Shown piece by piece: positions 6,465 through 14,690 of a DNA stretch of 64,000 bases. Location: the NCBI GenBank assembly GCA_045639325.1, contig JAZUCU010000035.1:1-64000 (forward strand), written 5' to 3'. The stretch comes from RGIG8244 sp045639325 (GTDB taxonomy: Bacteria > Verrucomicrobiota > Lentisphaeria > Victivallales > UBA1829). The notes below the pieces were generated by a model. It saw only the letters and a program-made list of their open reading frames with translations. It was not told where the DNA came from and did not search any database. Each line of letters opens with the position of its first letter. Positions within the stretch are counted from its first letter, which is position 1. The position numbers were made by a program, and so were the translations under genes.

Positions 6465-9022
6465 TTTTTATGGATCTCCTGTATTATAGGTCTGTATTTT
6501 TTGCGTCTCAAAGTCCGGACCCGTTTCCGGACGGTATCAGCGGGAATCAAACCGGCTTTTCCCAGATAATTGGTGGCTTCGATGGCTGTATTGGTATTTT
6601 CTCCGGTGGGGGAAATACGGGTGAGGGCAATCAGAGAGTCGATCCCCTTCACGATCCAGAACAATTCGGCGGGGTGTGCCTTTGCCTGTTCCGGTACAAC
6701 CAGATACAACATTTTCTTATATTCGGCGAAAACCTGATCGGCAGGTGCACCGGCAAGTTCCAGAGACTTTCCGCTTTTATAAATCGCCATAGCCCGGTAT
6801 TCGGGCAGGACATTTTTACATTCCAGAACTTTTTTGTAACAAAGCAGTGCTTTCTGATACAATTCCGCTTTATCCGCTTTTGCCGCCAGAGCAAAATTGC
6901 AATCGCCTTCTGCCCCGAGTGCAGCCTGTTCCAGGTGAGTGTCTTTGCCATGTTGTGCGGCAAGTTGATAATCTGCAATCGCTTCTGGATATTTTTTCGC
7001 ATGACGCTGCAAATCCCCGCGCAGATAAATGGCCGGTCCGGCGTTGACATCCTGCGGGAATTGAGTGAGCAATTCCTGAATGGTTTTTTCTGCCAGCTCA
7101 TAATTTTTCTGCTGGTAAGCAATCAATGCTTTTTCATACAGCGCCCGTGCCCGGATGGCTTGATAACGGGTCTGAGTCACGGCGGATTCCAATACTCTGC
7201 CGGCGCGATCTGTTGCATTTTGTGTACGGTAATATGCTGCCAGTCGCAGAACTGCGGAGAAGGTGTAAATGGATTCCGGGTAACGTTCTGCCATCTGCCA
7301 GGTGAGCCGTTCCGCATTCACACTGTTATTTTTGCTCAGGTTTGCGTGAACCAGCCAATAACCGGCGGCGGGTGCGAATTCGGACTTCTGATTATTCCGG
7401 AAGATTTTCTGGAATGATGCAACGGCTTCTTTTTCTTTGCCTTCCATCATATACGTTTCCGCAATCCGGAATTCAGCCTGAATGCGGAATGCGGACGGTG
7501 CTTTCGCTGCAGGTAAACGCAAATAGGCATTGAAATCCTTGCGTGCCTGGCCAAAATGATTCAAGTCTTTATGTGCGTTGGCACGATAGAACAAGACGGG
7601 ATCCTGCGGGTTATCTTTCAGAATCTTATCGCAAATCTCAAGGACTTTTTTATGATCCCGGATTTCTGCATAAATGGTGATTGCACGGCGGTATGCTTTG
7701 TCGCGGATGACGTTATCGCTGATGGCGGTTCGGATGCACAGGTCGGCGGCTTCTTTCTTCTTGCCTTCCCGGTAATAGAGGGCGGCTTTTGTCAACTGAT
7801 ATTCACTGGAATCTTTCTGATCGCTCAGATAAATATCCAGAAGTTTTTCTCCGTGCTGGAATGCATTCTTGTGGAGAAACGCTTTGAAGATGGAACGGAA
7901 AAGTTTTTCCCGTTTATCTTTTGATTTGACTTCATCGAAAATGCCGGCAGCTGTCTTCAATGCGGAATCGTTCAAGCCTGCATGAATCAGCAATTGACAA
8001 TAACGCAATTTTGTTTCCGGGATGGTTTTTGCACCCTGGAAAAGTTCATATTGAGCCATGGCAAGATGGGCCGCATCTTGTGCATTGGCATTTTTTTCCA
8101 GTGTTTCAATGATTTTAGTCAGAACATTCCGTTCTTCTGTTGCGGAAGAGGCACAATGGTATGCCGTTACTCCGGCAAAAAGACTGTTTTTGTAGTCTTT
8201 GCGTGCAAGAAAGGAATCTGCAATCATCCGGCTGGCAGAGTAAAGAACGGAGTCCCGGATTTCCGGTTTAGCCTTTATGATTTCCTCCCATGCCGGGTAG
8301 GTCTCGGCTGGCGGATCTTTTTCCAGCCGGAGATAGAAGCTGAGGAGTTTCATTGCCAGCAAATCCCGTTCGGATTTATTGGCAAGCGGCATGTCCAACA
8401 GTTTTTTCAGTGCTTTATCGTATTCTTTTGCGGAAATATGCATCAGGATACTGCGTTCGACACAGTTGCGTTTGAATGCAGCATCGCCTTCCATCAACGC
8501 CAGTTCATCATAAAGTTGAGCTGCCTGCTGATATTTTTTCTGATTTTCCCGGACAAATGCCAGAGAGGCGACAGCCTGTTTCCGGCGGGGATCATTCTGC
8601 TGCAATACGTTCAGAATCTGCTCCAGAATTTTCTCGCCTTCACCGGCGCGGTTCTGAAGTATCCGGATATTGGCACGCCACAAAGCAACAGAAGTGGAAT
8701 CCACATTGCCGGAATCATACTTTTTTTCGTATTGATTCAGAACGGATTCCGCTTCATTGCCCAATCCGGCACGGATCAAGGCATCAATCTCACGCTCAAA
8801 GGCATCGCGGAGCGCATCCGAATCCTGCTGCTTTTCTGCGAGCTTACGGTAATTGCGATAAAAACTTGCGCCGGAGGGAAAATCACCGGAACGGCAGGCT
8901 TCATCGCCGGATATCCGATCCCGGTATTCTGCCGCTGTCATACAGACGCAAAATACCAGGATAAGCCCGGTTGCAACAGGTTTCAACCCGTTATGCCGGA
9001 TAATGTTCCGCAAAAATGTCAT
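6461..9022 (-). CDS. Exported TPR-repeat protein
   Basis: The 853-residue product has a basic N-terminus and a hydrophobic segment ending near CMTAAE (residues about 14-32) that looks like a signal peptide or anchor. The rest is alpha-helical TPR repeats, for example LYDELALMEG, FYRANAHKDLNHFGQARKDF, LYEKALIAYQQKNYELAEK and AEGDCNFALAAKADKAELYQKAL. TPR domains scaffold protein complexes. Its position between recA and exbB, with ATGA overlaps on both sides, suggests a periplasmic partner of the ExbB/ExbD/TonB-like complex. Similar TPR-ExbB-ExbD-TonB clusters are known in Planctomycetes and other bacteria. No enzyme motif is seen. Confidence 0.8.
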   Translation of the reverse strand: MTFLRNIIRHNGLKPVATGLILVFCVCMTAAEYRDRISGDEACRSGDFPSGASFYRNYRKLAEKQQDSDALRDAFEREIDALIRAGLGNEAESVLNQYEKKYDSGNVDSTSVALWRANIRILQNRAGEGEKILEQILNVLQQNDPRRKQAVASLAFVRENQKKYQQAAQLYDELALMEGDAAFKRNCVERSILMHISAKEYDKALKKLLDMPLANKSERDLLAMKLLSFYLRLEKDPPAETYPAWEEIIKAKPEIRDSVLYSASRMIADSFLARKDYKNSLFAGVTAYHCASSATEERNVLTKIIETLEKNANAQDAAHLAMAQYELFQGAKTIPETKLRYCQLLIHAGLNDSALKTAAGIFDEVKSKDKREKLFRSIFKAFLHKNAFQHGEKLLDIYLSDQKDSSEYQLTKAALYYREGKKKEAADLCIRTAISDNVIRDKAYRRAITIYAEIRDHKKVLEICDKILKDNPQDPVLFYRANAHKDLNHFGQARKDFNAYLRLPAAKAPSAFRIQAEFRIAETYMMEGKEKEAVASFQKIFRNNQKSEFAPAAGYWLVHANLSKNNSVNAERLTWQMAERYPESIYTFSAVLRLAAYYRTQNATDRAGRVLESAVTQTRYQAIRARALYEKALIAYQQKNYELAEKTIQELLTQFPQDVNAGPAIYLRGDLQRHAKKYPEAIADYQLAAQHGKDTHLEQAALGAEGDCNFALAAKADKAELYQKALLCYKKVLECKNVLPEYRAMAIYKSGKSLELAGAPADQVFAEYKKMLYLVVPEQAKAHPAELFWIVKGIDSLIALTRISPTGENTNTAIEATNYLGKAGLIPADTVRKRVRTLRRKKYRPIIQEIHKK

Positions 9023-10152
9023 GCGTCTGCAGTTCCATCTGTTTCAGGATTGACTGTTTCCGCAAAATCTTCCGCAGCGGGCTCTTCTGCAGCGGCAGCA
9101 TTACCGGCACGCATGGCGGCGAGCTTTTCTTTGATCTTGCCGTAAATGCGTTCGGTCAGTTCCGGCTGTTCTGCCAGAGCAGCTTTGACTGCATCTCTGC
9201 CCTGTGCGACCTGTTCCCCTTCAAAGGAGAACCAGGAGCCGCGTTTTTCCAGAATGCCGAAGTCGGAAGCCACATCGATGATGGAACCGATACGGGAAAT
9301 ACCTTCGTTGAAGTTGATATCGAATTCGGCTGTTTTGAACGGGGGCGCGAGTTTGTTTTTCACAACTTTGACACGGGTATGTGCGCCGGTCGGCTGACCT
9401 GCACTGTCTTTCAAGGTCTGCACGCGGCGGATATCCATACGGACGGAGCAGTAATATTTCATTGCGTTACCGCCGGGAGTTGTTTCCGGATTACCGAACA
9501 TGACACCAATTTTTTCACGCATCTGGTTGGTGAAGATACAGCAGGTTTTGCTCCGGCTGATGGCAGGTGTCAGTTTACGCAATGCCTGGGACATCAATCT
9601 TGCCTGCAAGCCCATGAAGGAATCGCCGATGTTGCCTTCGATTTCATTCTTGGGAACCAATGCTGCCACAGAGTCGATGACAAGCACGTCGACTGCATTG
9701 CTCTTTACCAGAGTTTCTGCAATGTTCAATGCGTCTTCCCCGCAGTCCGGCTGGGCAATGAGCAGGTTATCAATATTCACACCGATCTTTTTTGCATAAA
9801 TCGGGTCGACAGCATGTTCCGCGTCGATGAATGCTGCTGTTCCGCCGGCTTTCTGAGCGTTTGCAATCACATGGAGACAGACGGTAGTTTTACCGGAAGA
9901 TTCCGGACCGAAGATCTCGATGATTCTTCCGCGGGGCAAACCCATGATCCCCAATGCAATATCGAGAGAAAGCGCGCCGGTGCTGATGACCGGTACATCC
10001 ACTACTTTATTATCGCCGAGACGCATGATGGAGCCTTTACCGAATTCTTTTTCGATCTGATCCAATGCGATCTGTAAGTTTTTATCACGACCTTCAGCTG
10101 CTTTGGCCGCAGCTGCACCTTTTCCACTTTTCAAATTGTCTTTTTCCGCCAT
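9019..10152 (-). CDS. recA: Recombinase RecA
   Basis: RecA forms filaments on single-stranded DNA and drives homologous recombination and SOS signalling. At 377 residues it has family length and all core motifs: Walker A GPESSGKTT, DAEHALD-like FIDAEHAVDP, Walker B VLVIDSVAAL, the loop-1/2 region MGLQARLMSQALRKL and TNQMREKIGVMFGNPETTPGG, and an acidic Ala/Glu-rich C-terminal tail that normally tunes DNA binding. AAAGGA precedes ATG 10152. It is the first gene of an overlapping six-gene operon; its TGA overlaps the ATG of the TPR gene. I could not identify a LexA box in the 186-bp upstream region. Confidence 0.97.
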   Translation of the reverse strand: MAEKDNLKSGKGAAAAKAAEGRDKNLQIALDQIEKEFGKGSIMRLGDNKVVDVPVISTGALSLDIALGIMGLPRGRIIEIFGPESSGKTTVCLHVIANAQKAGGTAAFIDAEHAVDPIYAKKIGVNIDNLLIAQPDCGEDALNIAETLVKSNAVDVLVIDSVAALVPKNEIEGNIGDSFMGLQARLMSQALRKLTPAISRSKTCCIFTNQMREKIGVMFGNPETTPGGNAMKYYCSVRMDIRRVQTLKDSAGQPTGAHTRVKVVKNKLAPPFKTAEFDINFNEGISRIGSIIDVASDFGILEKRGSWFSFEGEQVAQGRDAVKAALAEQPELTERIYGKIKEKLAAMRAGNAAAAEEPAAEDFAETVNPETDGTADA

Positions 10153-10269
10153 GGTATAATATCCTTTCGTTACACCTACAATTTAACCTCCGAAACCATT
10201 TTTTCAAGCTCTGAATTCATTTTTTTTCTTATTTTTATTTAAAAATGCTTTTGCACGCATAAATATTCC

Positions 10270-10297
10270 TTGCATTTTGAATTTCGGGAATTAAATT
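10270..10297 (+). promoter_or_regulatory. Possible promoter of the GH28-like gene
   Basis: TTGCAT (10270-10275), a 16-bp spacer and TAAATT (10292-10297) lie 42 bp before ATG 10339, within the divergent recA intergenic region. Confidence 0.35.
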
Positions 10298-10338
10298 ATT
10301 CCAACAGATTCAAAAAATAACACCGGAGGTTTTTACGG

Positions 10339-11697
10339 ATGACTTTTTTACAACCTGATTTTTATGTCGCTGTCAATGGCTCTAAAATCGCCATTCTGCG
10401 CGTTGCTTCGGGAAATCCTGATACGGATGGCAGTTGTTACGGTATCGGCTCCATTCTTTCAGATGAACCGGTGTCCGTGGAAATCCGTTGCGCAAGAAGT
10501 TTGGCGGCAACGAAAATCCTGCCTTGCAATGCCATCGAAAATCCGGTAATCGAGGATGATAAAATTACGTTTCAGCTGACAAAACACGGGACCTATATCT
10601 TTCAGCCGGAAACGTATAAAGATATCCCGCTGATTCTCTTTTATGATTCGGAAGAGACGGATGCCCCTGCGCCCGATACGCCGGGTGTTCATTATTATGG
10701 CCCCGGACTTCATTCCCCCGGGAAAATCGAACTGGCATCCAACGAAACATTGTATCTTGCAGCCGGAGCCATGGTGGAAGCAACTGTTTGGGCTGAGGGG
10801 GATAACATCCGTATTTGCGGACATGGTGTGTTGACGCAGCGTCATCTGCCCCGTGGGGCGGTGCGCCATTGTCTTGATTTTTATCAATGCAATCACGTGG
10901 AACTGCGCGATTTTATCTGTACCGATCCTTGTATGTGGAATGTGGTCTTCCGGGATTCCCATGACATTCTGGTTGACAACATCAAGATTTGCGGCAGCCG
11001 GATGATCAATGATGATGCGGTTGACATCTGCAACAGTACCGATGTGGTAATCCGGAATTCCTTTATTCGTTCCCGGGATGATATTATTGCAATCAAGGGG
11101 ATGCTTGAAAGGCGGGAATTGACTTCGCTCAAAATGACGGATCAGGAAATGATTCACAATACGTTTGATACAGACCGGCGCGGAATTCGCAATGTGCTGG
11201 TGGAAAATTGTATTTTCTGGTGTGATACCGCTAATATTTTCCGTTACGGATACGAATGTATCGCAGAAACAATGGAAAATATAACCGTCCGCAATTGCGA
11301 TATCGTTCATGTGAGCGATTGCTTCAAGAGTCCGGAGGCCTTCTGGTGCAATACAGTATGGTATCTCCAGCCGTCACACCGGATGCCGATGCGGGATTTG
11401 CTGTTCGAAGATTTACGGATATATGTCGACGTGCCGGATCTTGTTTTAATGAAAATCACGCCGATGGAATGTGGCGCCTGGACGGAATGTGGTACGTTGC
11501 GCAATTGTACATTCCGGAATATTACTGTGACGGCCCCGGAGAGTTATCGCGGACAGATTCTGATAGCCGGAGCCGATGCAGAACATAATGTGGAAAACAT
11601 CCACCTGGAAAATGTGACGATTAACGGCAAGCGGATCGATCGTAATTTTGCATATCTGACCATCGGGGATTATGCTGAGAATATTACCTTGAACTAA
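10339..11697 (+). CDS. GH28-like (polygalacturonase-like) beta-helix protein
   Basis: The 452-residue product has a short N-terminal beta domain and then a right-handed parallel beta-helix (from about residue 110), with the recurring pattern of V-I-R-N / ILVDNIKI strands. NDDAVDI (Asp225-Asp226) and SRDDIIAIKG (Asp247-Asp248) match the GH28 catalytic region NTDG...DD-IAIK. The HG motif that usually follows is not clear, so this could be a related beta-helix family. No signal peptide is seen, pointing to intracellular cleavage of oligosaccharides. GGAGG lies upstream of the ATG. An esterase-like gene follows 40 bp downstream on the same strand. Confidence 0.7.
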   Translation: MTFLQPDFYVAVNGSKIAILRVASGNPDTDGSCYGIGSILSDEPVSVEIRCARSLAATKILPCNAIENPVIEDDKITFQLTKHGTYIFQPETYKDIPLILFYDSEETDAPAPDTPGVHYYGPGLHSPGKIELASNETLYLAAGAMVEATVWAEGDNIRICGHGVLTQRHLPRGAVRHCLDFYQCNHVELRDFICTDPCMWNVVFRDSHDILVDNIKICGSRMINDDAVDICNSTDVVIRNSFIRSRDDIIAIKGMLERRELTSLKMTDQEMIHNTFDTDRRGIRNVLVENCIFWCDTANIFRYGYECIAETMENITVRNCDIVHVSDCFKSPEAFWCNTVWYLQPSHRMPMRDLLFEDLRIYVDVPDLVLMKITPMECGAWTECGTLRNCTFRNITVTAPESYRGQILIAGADAEHNVENIHLENVTINGKRIDRNFAYLTIGDYAENITLN

Positions 11698-11737
11698 TTG
11701 AACTTTAACAAAATAACAAATGAAAGAGTAAAAAAGA

Positions 11738-13690
11738 ATGAACGTAAAAAGTTTATTGGCAGTTGGTGTCGCTCTGTTCGGGTGCAGTTTTGCACTGCAG
11801 GCAGCTGTGGCAGAATTGAATGGCGTTGTTCCTGACGCCCAGGAGTATGAAACCATTTATAAGCTTGATGCCGTCAAGTACAACAAGAATGACTACATCA
11901 CAGACAACAGTCTTTCTTTTAAGGGAAAATTGACAAAGCTGGCTTATTACTTCAAACTCACGGATAAAAAAGGCAATGTGACATGGGCGTTTGCTTCCAT
12001 GGATCCGTTCACACAGAACCTGGCAGATGTCGGTATCCCCGGCAAAACTATTCAGCAGATCGTGAATAATCTGGAAGTTTTGAGTAATGTGCCGGGTGTT
12101 GAAAAAGGTAAGTTCGCTGCTGGATTTATTGAATTTTCTCCATTTAATTATGTCGGTACAAAAACAAAAAAAATTCCCAACGGCACAAATAAATTTGATG
12201 TGAACGATACTATCCTTAAAGTCGGTGATTACGGCTGTATGCAGATCCATAATCATCAGAAAGAACAAATCGTGATTGCGTTCAATCATTTTTACAGTTC
12301 AAAGCCTGAATTCGGGATCGGCAATGCCCCGGATCCCAAGAAACATCAGGACTGGACATTTGCCCGAAACTGCGATCAATACAAATCAGCCGAACTGATC
12401 GTTGCCGGTAAATTTGAAAACCTGAAGAAACTCAATGTTTTCCCCCTGACTTTGAAAAAAGTATCTGTCCTCGGTTCCTCTTCTGCAACCGCCGCAGAAA
12501 TCAAAGCCGGTGAAAAGGTTAAGTTTACCTTTACCATGGATATCGGCGATCAGAAATACAACGATGAAGACCCCTATTACCTTGCATGGAAACGCGTTGG
12601 AGATGACGGCGTGACACGTCAGGGGAAAGTCAAGATTTCCCCGGAAAAACCAGTCGTGGTTGAAGAAACAATCGAAAAGCCCGGCTTCTTCCGTCTGAAA
12701 GCATGGCTGGAAAACAGAAACGGCAAAAATGTTTCCACATTGACGAAACATTATCTTGGTACTGTTTTGTTCGATGGCGGTCATGGTGTTGCACTTGATA
12801 CATTGAAACAGGCTGTTCCCGAACCGGCAGACTTTGATGCATTCTGGGCAAAACAGAAAGCCAAACTCAAAGCCGTTCCTGTGAAATATACAATGGAAGA
12901 AGTTGCGATCAGCAATAAGAAATACAAAATGTATAAAGTTGTTGTGGATTGTGCCGGCCCCAGACCGGTTACCGGTTATCTTTCCATTCCCGCAGATGCA
13001 AAAGAAAAATCTCTGCCTGCGGTTGCCGCATTCCAGGGATATGGTACTTATATTCAGAGACCGCATTCTCCCCCTTATAATCAGATTTATTTCGCCGTCA
13101 ATGCCCATGGTTTTGATCTGGCAAAAGAAAAGGCTTATTACGATAAGTATTTTGCATCCATCCGTTCCAATGGATACAGTTATGCTCTTGATCCCAGACA
13201 GAATGCCAACCCGGAAACTGCCTATTTCTGCGGCATGGCTCTCCGCGTGATCCGTGCATTCGATTTTCTTAAAACTCTGCCTCAGTGGGATGGGAAAAAT
13301 TTGATTGCACAAGGTGGAAGCCAGGGCGGACTTCAGACCGTTTGGGCTGCGGCTCTGGTCGATGGCCTGAGTGTTGCAAAGCCGACTGTTCCCTGGTGTG
13401 GTGACATCGGTGGTGAGCAGGCAAAACGTATGAAATCGGAATTCTTCCCCCGTTATTCACCCGGATTGCGTTACTTTGATATTGTCAATCACGCAAAACG
13501 GATTCCGGCAAGCTGTCGGATCGTTGTTCCCCGTGCCGGTTTGGGCGATTACGTCTGCCCGCCGTCCGGTGTTCAGATTTTCTACAATAACGTGAAAGGT
13601 CCGAAAGAAATCCACTGGTTCCAGAACAGCGGACATGGCGGACCGTTCCTGCCGAAAATGCAGAAATACCACGTGTATTCCAAGAAGTGA
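11738..13690 (+). CDS. Exported acetyl xylan esterase-like (CE7/AXE1) hydrolase
   Basis: The 650-residue protein starts with a signal peptide (about residues 1-23, ending QAAVA). An N-terminal beta-rich region of about 350 residues precedes an alpha/beta hydrolase of the AXE1/CE7 type that begins near FDAFWAKQKAKLKAVP. The catalytic triad can be read: Ser528 in GGSQGG, Asp604 in GLGDYVCPP and His633 in SGHGG. CE7 enzymes remove acetyl groups from xylo-oligosaccharides and similar sugars. At twice the usual length, the N-terminal extension (binding or scaffold domain) is the odd part. It follows the GH28-like gene and precedes the phosphodiesterase by 18 bp, suggesting one transcript. Confidence 0.8.
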   Translation: MNVKSLLAVGVALFGCSFALQAAVAELNGVVPDAQEYETIYKLDAVKYNKNDYITDNSLSFKGKLTKLAYYFKLTDKKGNVTWAFASMDPFTQNLADVGIPGKTIQQIVNNLEVLSNVPGVEKGKFAAGFIEFSPFNYVGTKTKKIPNGTNKFDVNDTILKVGDYGCMQIHNHQKEQIVIAFNHFYSSKPEFGIGNAPDPKKHQDWTFARNCDQYKSAELIVAGKFENLKKLNVFPLTLKKVSVLGSSSATAAEIKAGEKVKFTFTMDIGDQKYNDEDPYYLAWKRVGDDGVTRQGKVKISPEKPVVVEETIEKPGFFRLKAWLENRNGKNVSTLTKHYLGTVLFDGGHGVALDTLKQAVPEPADFDAFWAKQKAKLKAVPVKYTMEEVAISNKKYKMYKVVVDCAGPRPVTGYLSIPADAKEKSLPAVAAFQGYGTYIQRPHSPPYNQIYFAVNAHGFDLAKEKAYYDKYFASIRSNGYSYALDPRQNANPETAYFCGMALRVIRAFDFLKTLPQWDGKNLIAQGGSQGGLQTVWAAALVDGLSVAKPTVPWCGDIGGEQAKRMKSEFFPRYSPGLRYFDIVNHAKRIPASCRIVVPRAGLGDYVCPPSGVQIFYNNVKGPKEIHWFQNSGHGGPFLPKMQKYHVYSKK

Positions 13691-13708
13691 TCAGAGGAGA
13701 CGGGCAAT

Positions 13709-14428
13709 ATGAAACCTGAAATCATTGCACATCGTGGTTGGTCCGGACGTTATCCGGAAAATACATTGCTTGCTTTTGAGAAGGCGATGGAACTGCCCAT
13801 CGACGGCATCGAATTTGATTTGCGCCGTACTGCGGATGGTGAAATTGTGATTTCTCATGAGCCCAATGTGGATATGCATAGTAACGGAACCGGATTGATT
13901 CGGGAGATGACGCTGAAGGAATTGAAAAAGCTTGATTTCGGCAGCAAAAAGAATCCTGAATTTGCCGGTACGCAAATTCCGGAGTTCAATGAATTTCTGG
14001 ACTTGGTCATGACAAAACGCCCGGACATCTGGCTTGCCGTTGAATTGAAAGAAGATGATGAAGACGTGGCGTGCCGCGTATTCAAGGAATTGGATAAACG
14101 CGGTTTTACGGACCATTGCAGCATTATCAGTTTTCAGTCCAATATGCTCCGGACGGCAAAAAAATATGCCCCGGAGTTGATCCGGCACGGATTTCATTTA
14201 CCGCAGGAAGGTGAGGATTATATCCCGATGCTTCATCGGGTTGGTCTTTCTATCAAATCTCTCAGCATGGGACTTGTCGATTTCTACCATGAACGGAATA
14301 TCAAGGTGGATACCTGGGCTCCCGGGAATGCGGCAGAATATGCGGTCGCCCGTGGTTGTGGTGTGGATACGATCACAACCAACGATCCGGATATTATTTT
14401 GAGCCTTCAGGCGCAATACGAACAATAA
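13709..14428 (+). CDS. Glycerophosphodiester phosphodiesterase family protein
   Basis: Hydrolyses glycerophosphodiesters to an alcohol and glycerol 3-phosphate in characterised relatives. The 239-residue TIM barrel has the family motifs: IIAHRG with His8 and Arg9, ENT (18-20), EFDLR with Glu35 and Asp37, and ISHE with His50, followed by AVELKE. There is no signal peptide, so it is the cytoplasmic UgpQ-like form. GAGGAG precedes ATG 13709, 18 bp after the esterase gene. A terminator at 14441-14485 ends the unit. Why it travels with glycan hydrolases is not clear; teichoic-like or phospho-glycan substrates are possible. Confidence 0.88.
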   Translation: MKPEIIAHRGWSGRYPENTLLAFEKAMELPIDGIEFDLRRTADGEIVISHEPNVDMHSNGTGLIREMTLKELKKLDFGSKKNPEFAGTQIPEFNEFLDLVMTKRPDIWLAVELKEDDEDVACRVFKELDKRGFTDHCSIISFQSNMLRTAKKYAPELIRHGFHLPQEGEDYIPMLHRVGLSIKSLSMGLVDFYHERNIKVDTWAPGNAAEYAVARGCGVDTITTNDPDIILSLQAQYEQ

Positions 14429-14440
14429 AATTTGAATTGC

Positions 14441-14485
14441 GGCAGAGTCGTTGCGGATAAGCTCCGTACAGACTCTGCCTTTTTT
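14441..14485 (+). terminator. Rho-independent terminator
   Basis: GGCAGAGTC and GACTCTGCC form a 9-bp stem with a 21-nt loop, followed by TTTTTT. It ends the 10339-14428 cluster. Confidence 0.8.
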
Positions 14486-14490
14486 GTGCC

Positions 14491-14681
14491 TTCTAATAAA
14501 GAAAATTGCCAAAACTTGCAAAAATCTTTATTAGGAATGTCTATAAACGCCTGTTTTATGATGTTCTAATAAAGAAAAGTATCAAAACTTGCAAAAATCT
14601 TTATTAGAAACCTTGACAAATGGTGGTTGAAGGTGTATTCTAATAAAGAAAATTGTCAAAACTTGCAAAAATCTTTATTAG
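14491..14681 (+). repeat. Three 44-bp repeats with 10-bp terminal inverted repeats
   Basis: Units lie at 14491-14534, 14564-14607 and 14638-14681. Each carries CTAATAAAGA near its left end and TCTTTATTAG at its right end, a perfect 10-bp inverted pair, around the constant core CAAAACTTGCAAAAA. Units 1 and 3 differ at one base; unit 2 differs in three. Start-to-start distances are 73 and 74 bp, close to seven turns of B-DNA, so the sites face the same side of the helix. Unit 3 covers the -10 of the promoter at 14613-14641 and ends in the Shine-Dalgarno of the next gene. This looks like an operator array. Confidence 0.85.
14613..14641 (+). promoter_or_regulatory. Strong sigma-70-type promoter between repeats 2 and 3
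   Basis: TTGACA (14613-14618), a 17-bp spacer and TATTCT (14636-14641). The -10 overlaps the first bases of the third 44-bp repeat, and the predicted transcription start falls inside that repeat, about 40 nt before ATG 14691. Confidence 0.65.
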
Positions 14682-14690
14682 GATGTGAAA

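Noticed and set aside
10153..10338. LexA/SOS box upstream of recA
   Set aside because: No palindrome of the Escherichia or Bacillus type is visible; a lineage-specific motif cannot be judged from one site.
14491..14681. Possible short CRISPR array (44-bp repeats with 29- and 30-bp spacers)
   Set aside because: Only three units; each has long terminal inverted repeats; the second spacer contains a promoter and the last repeat the ribosome site of a gene; unit 2 has internal changes; no cas genes are present.
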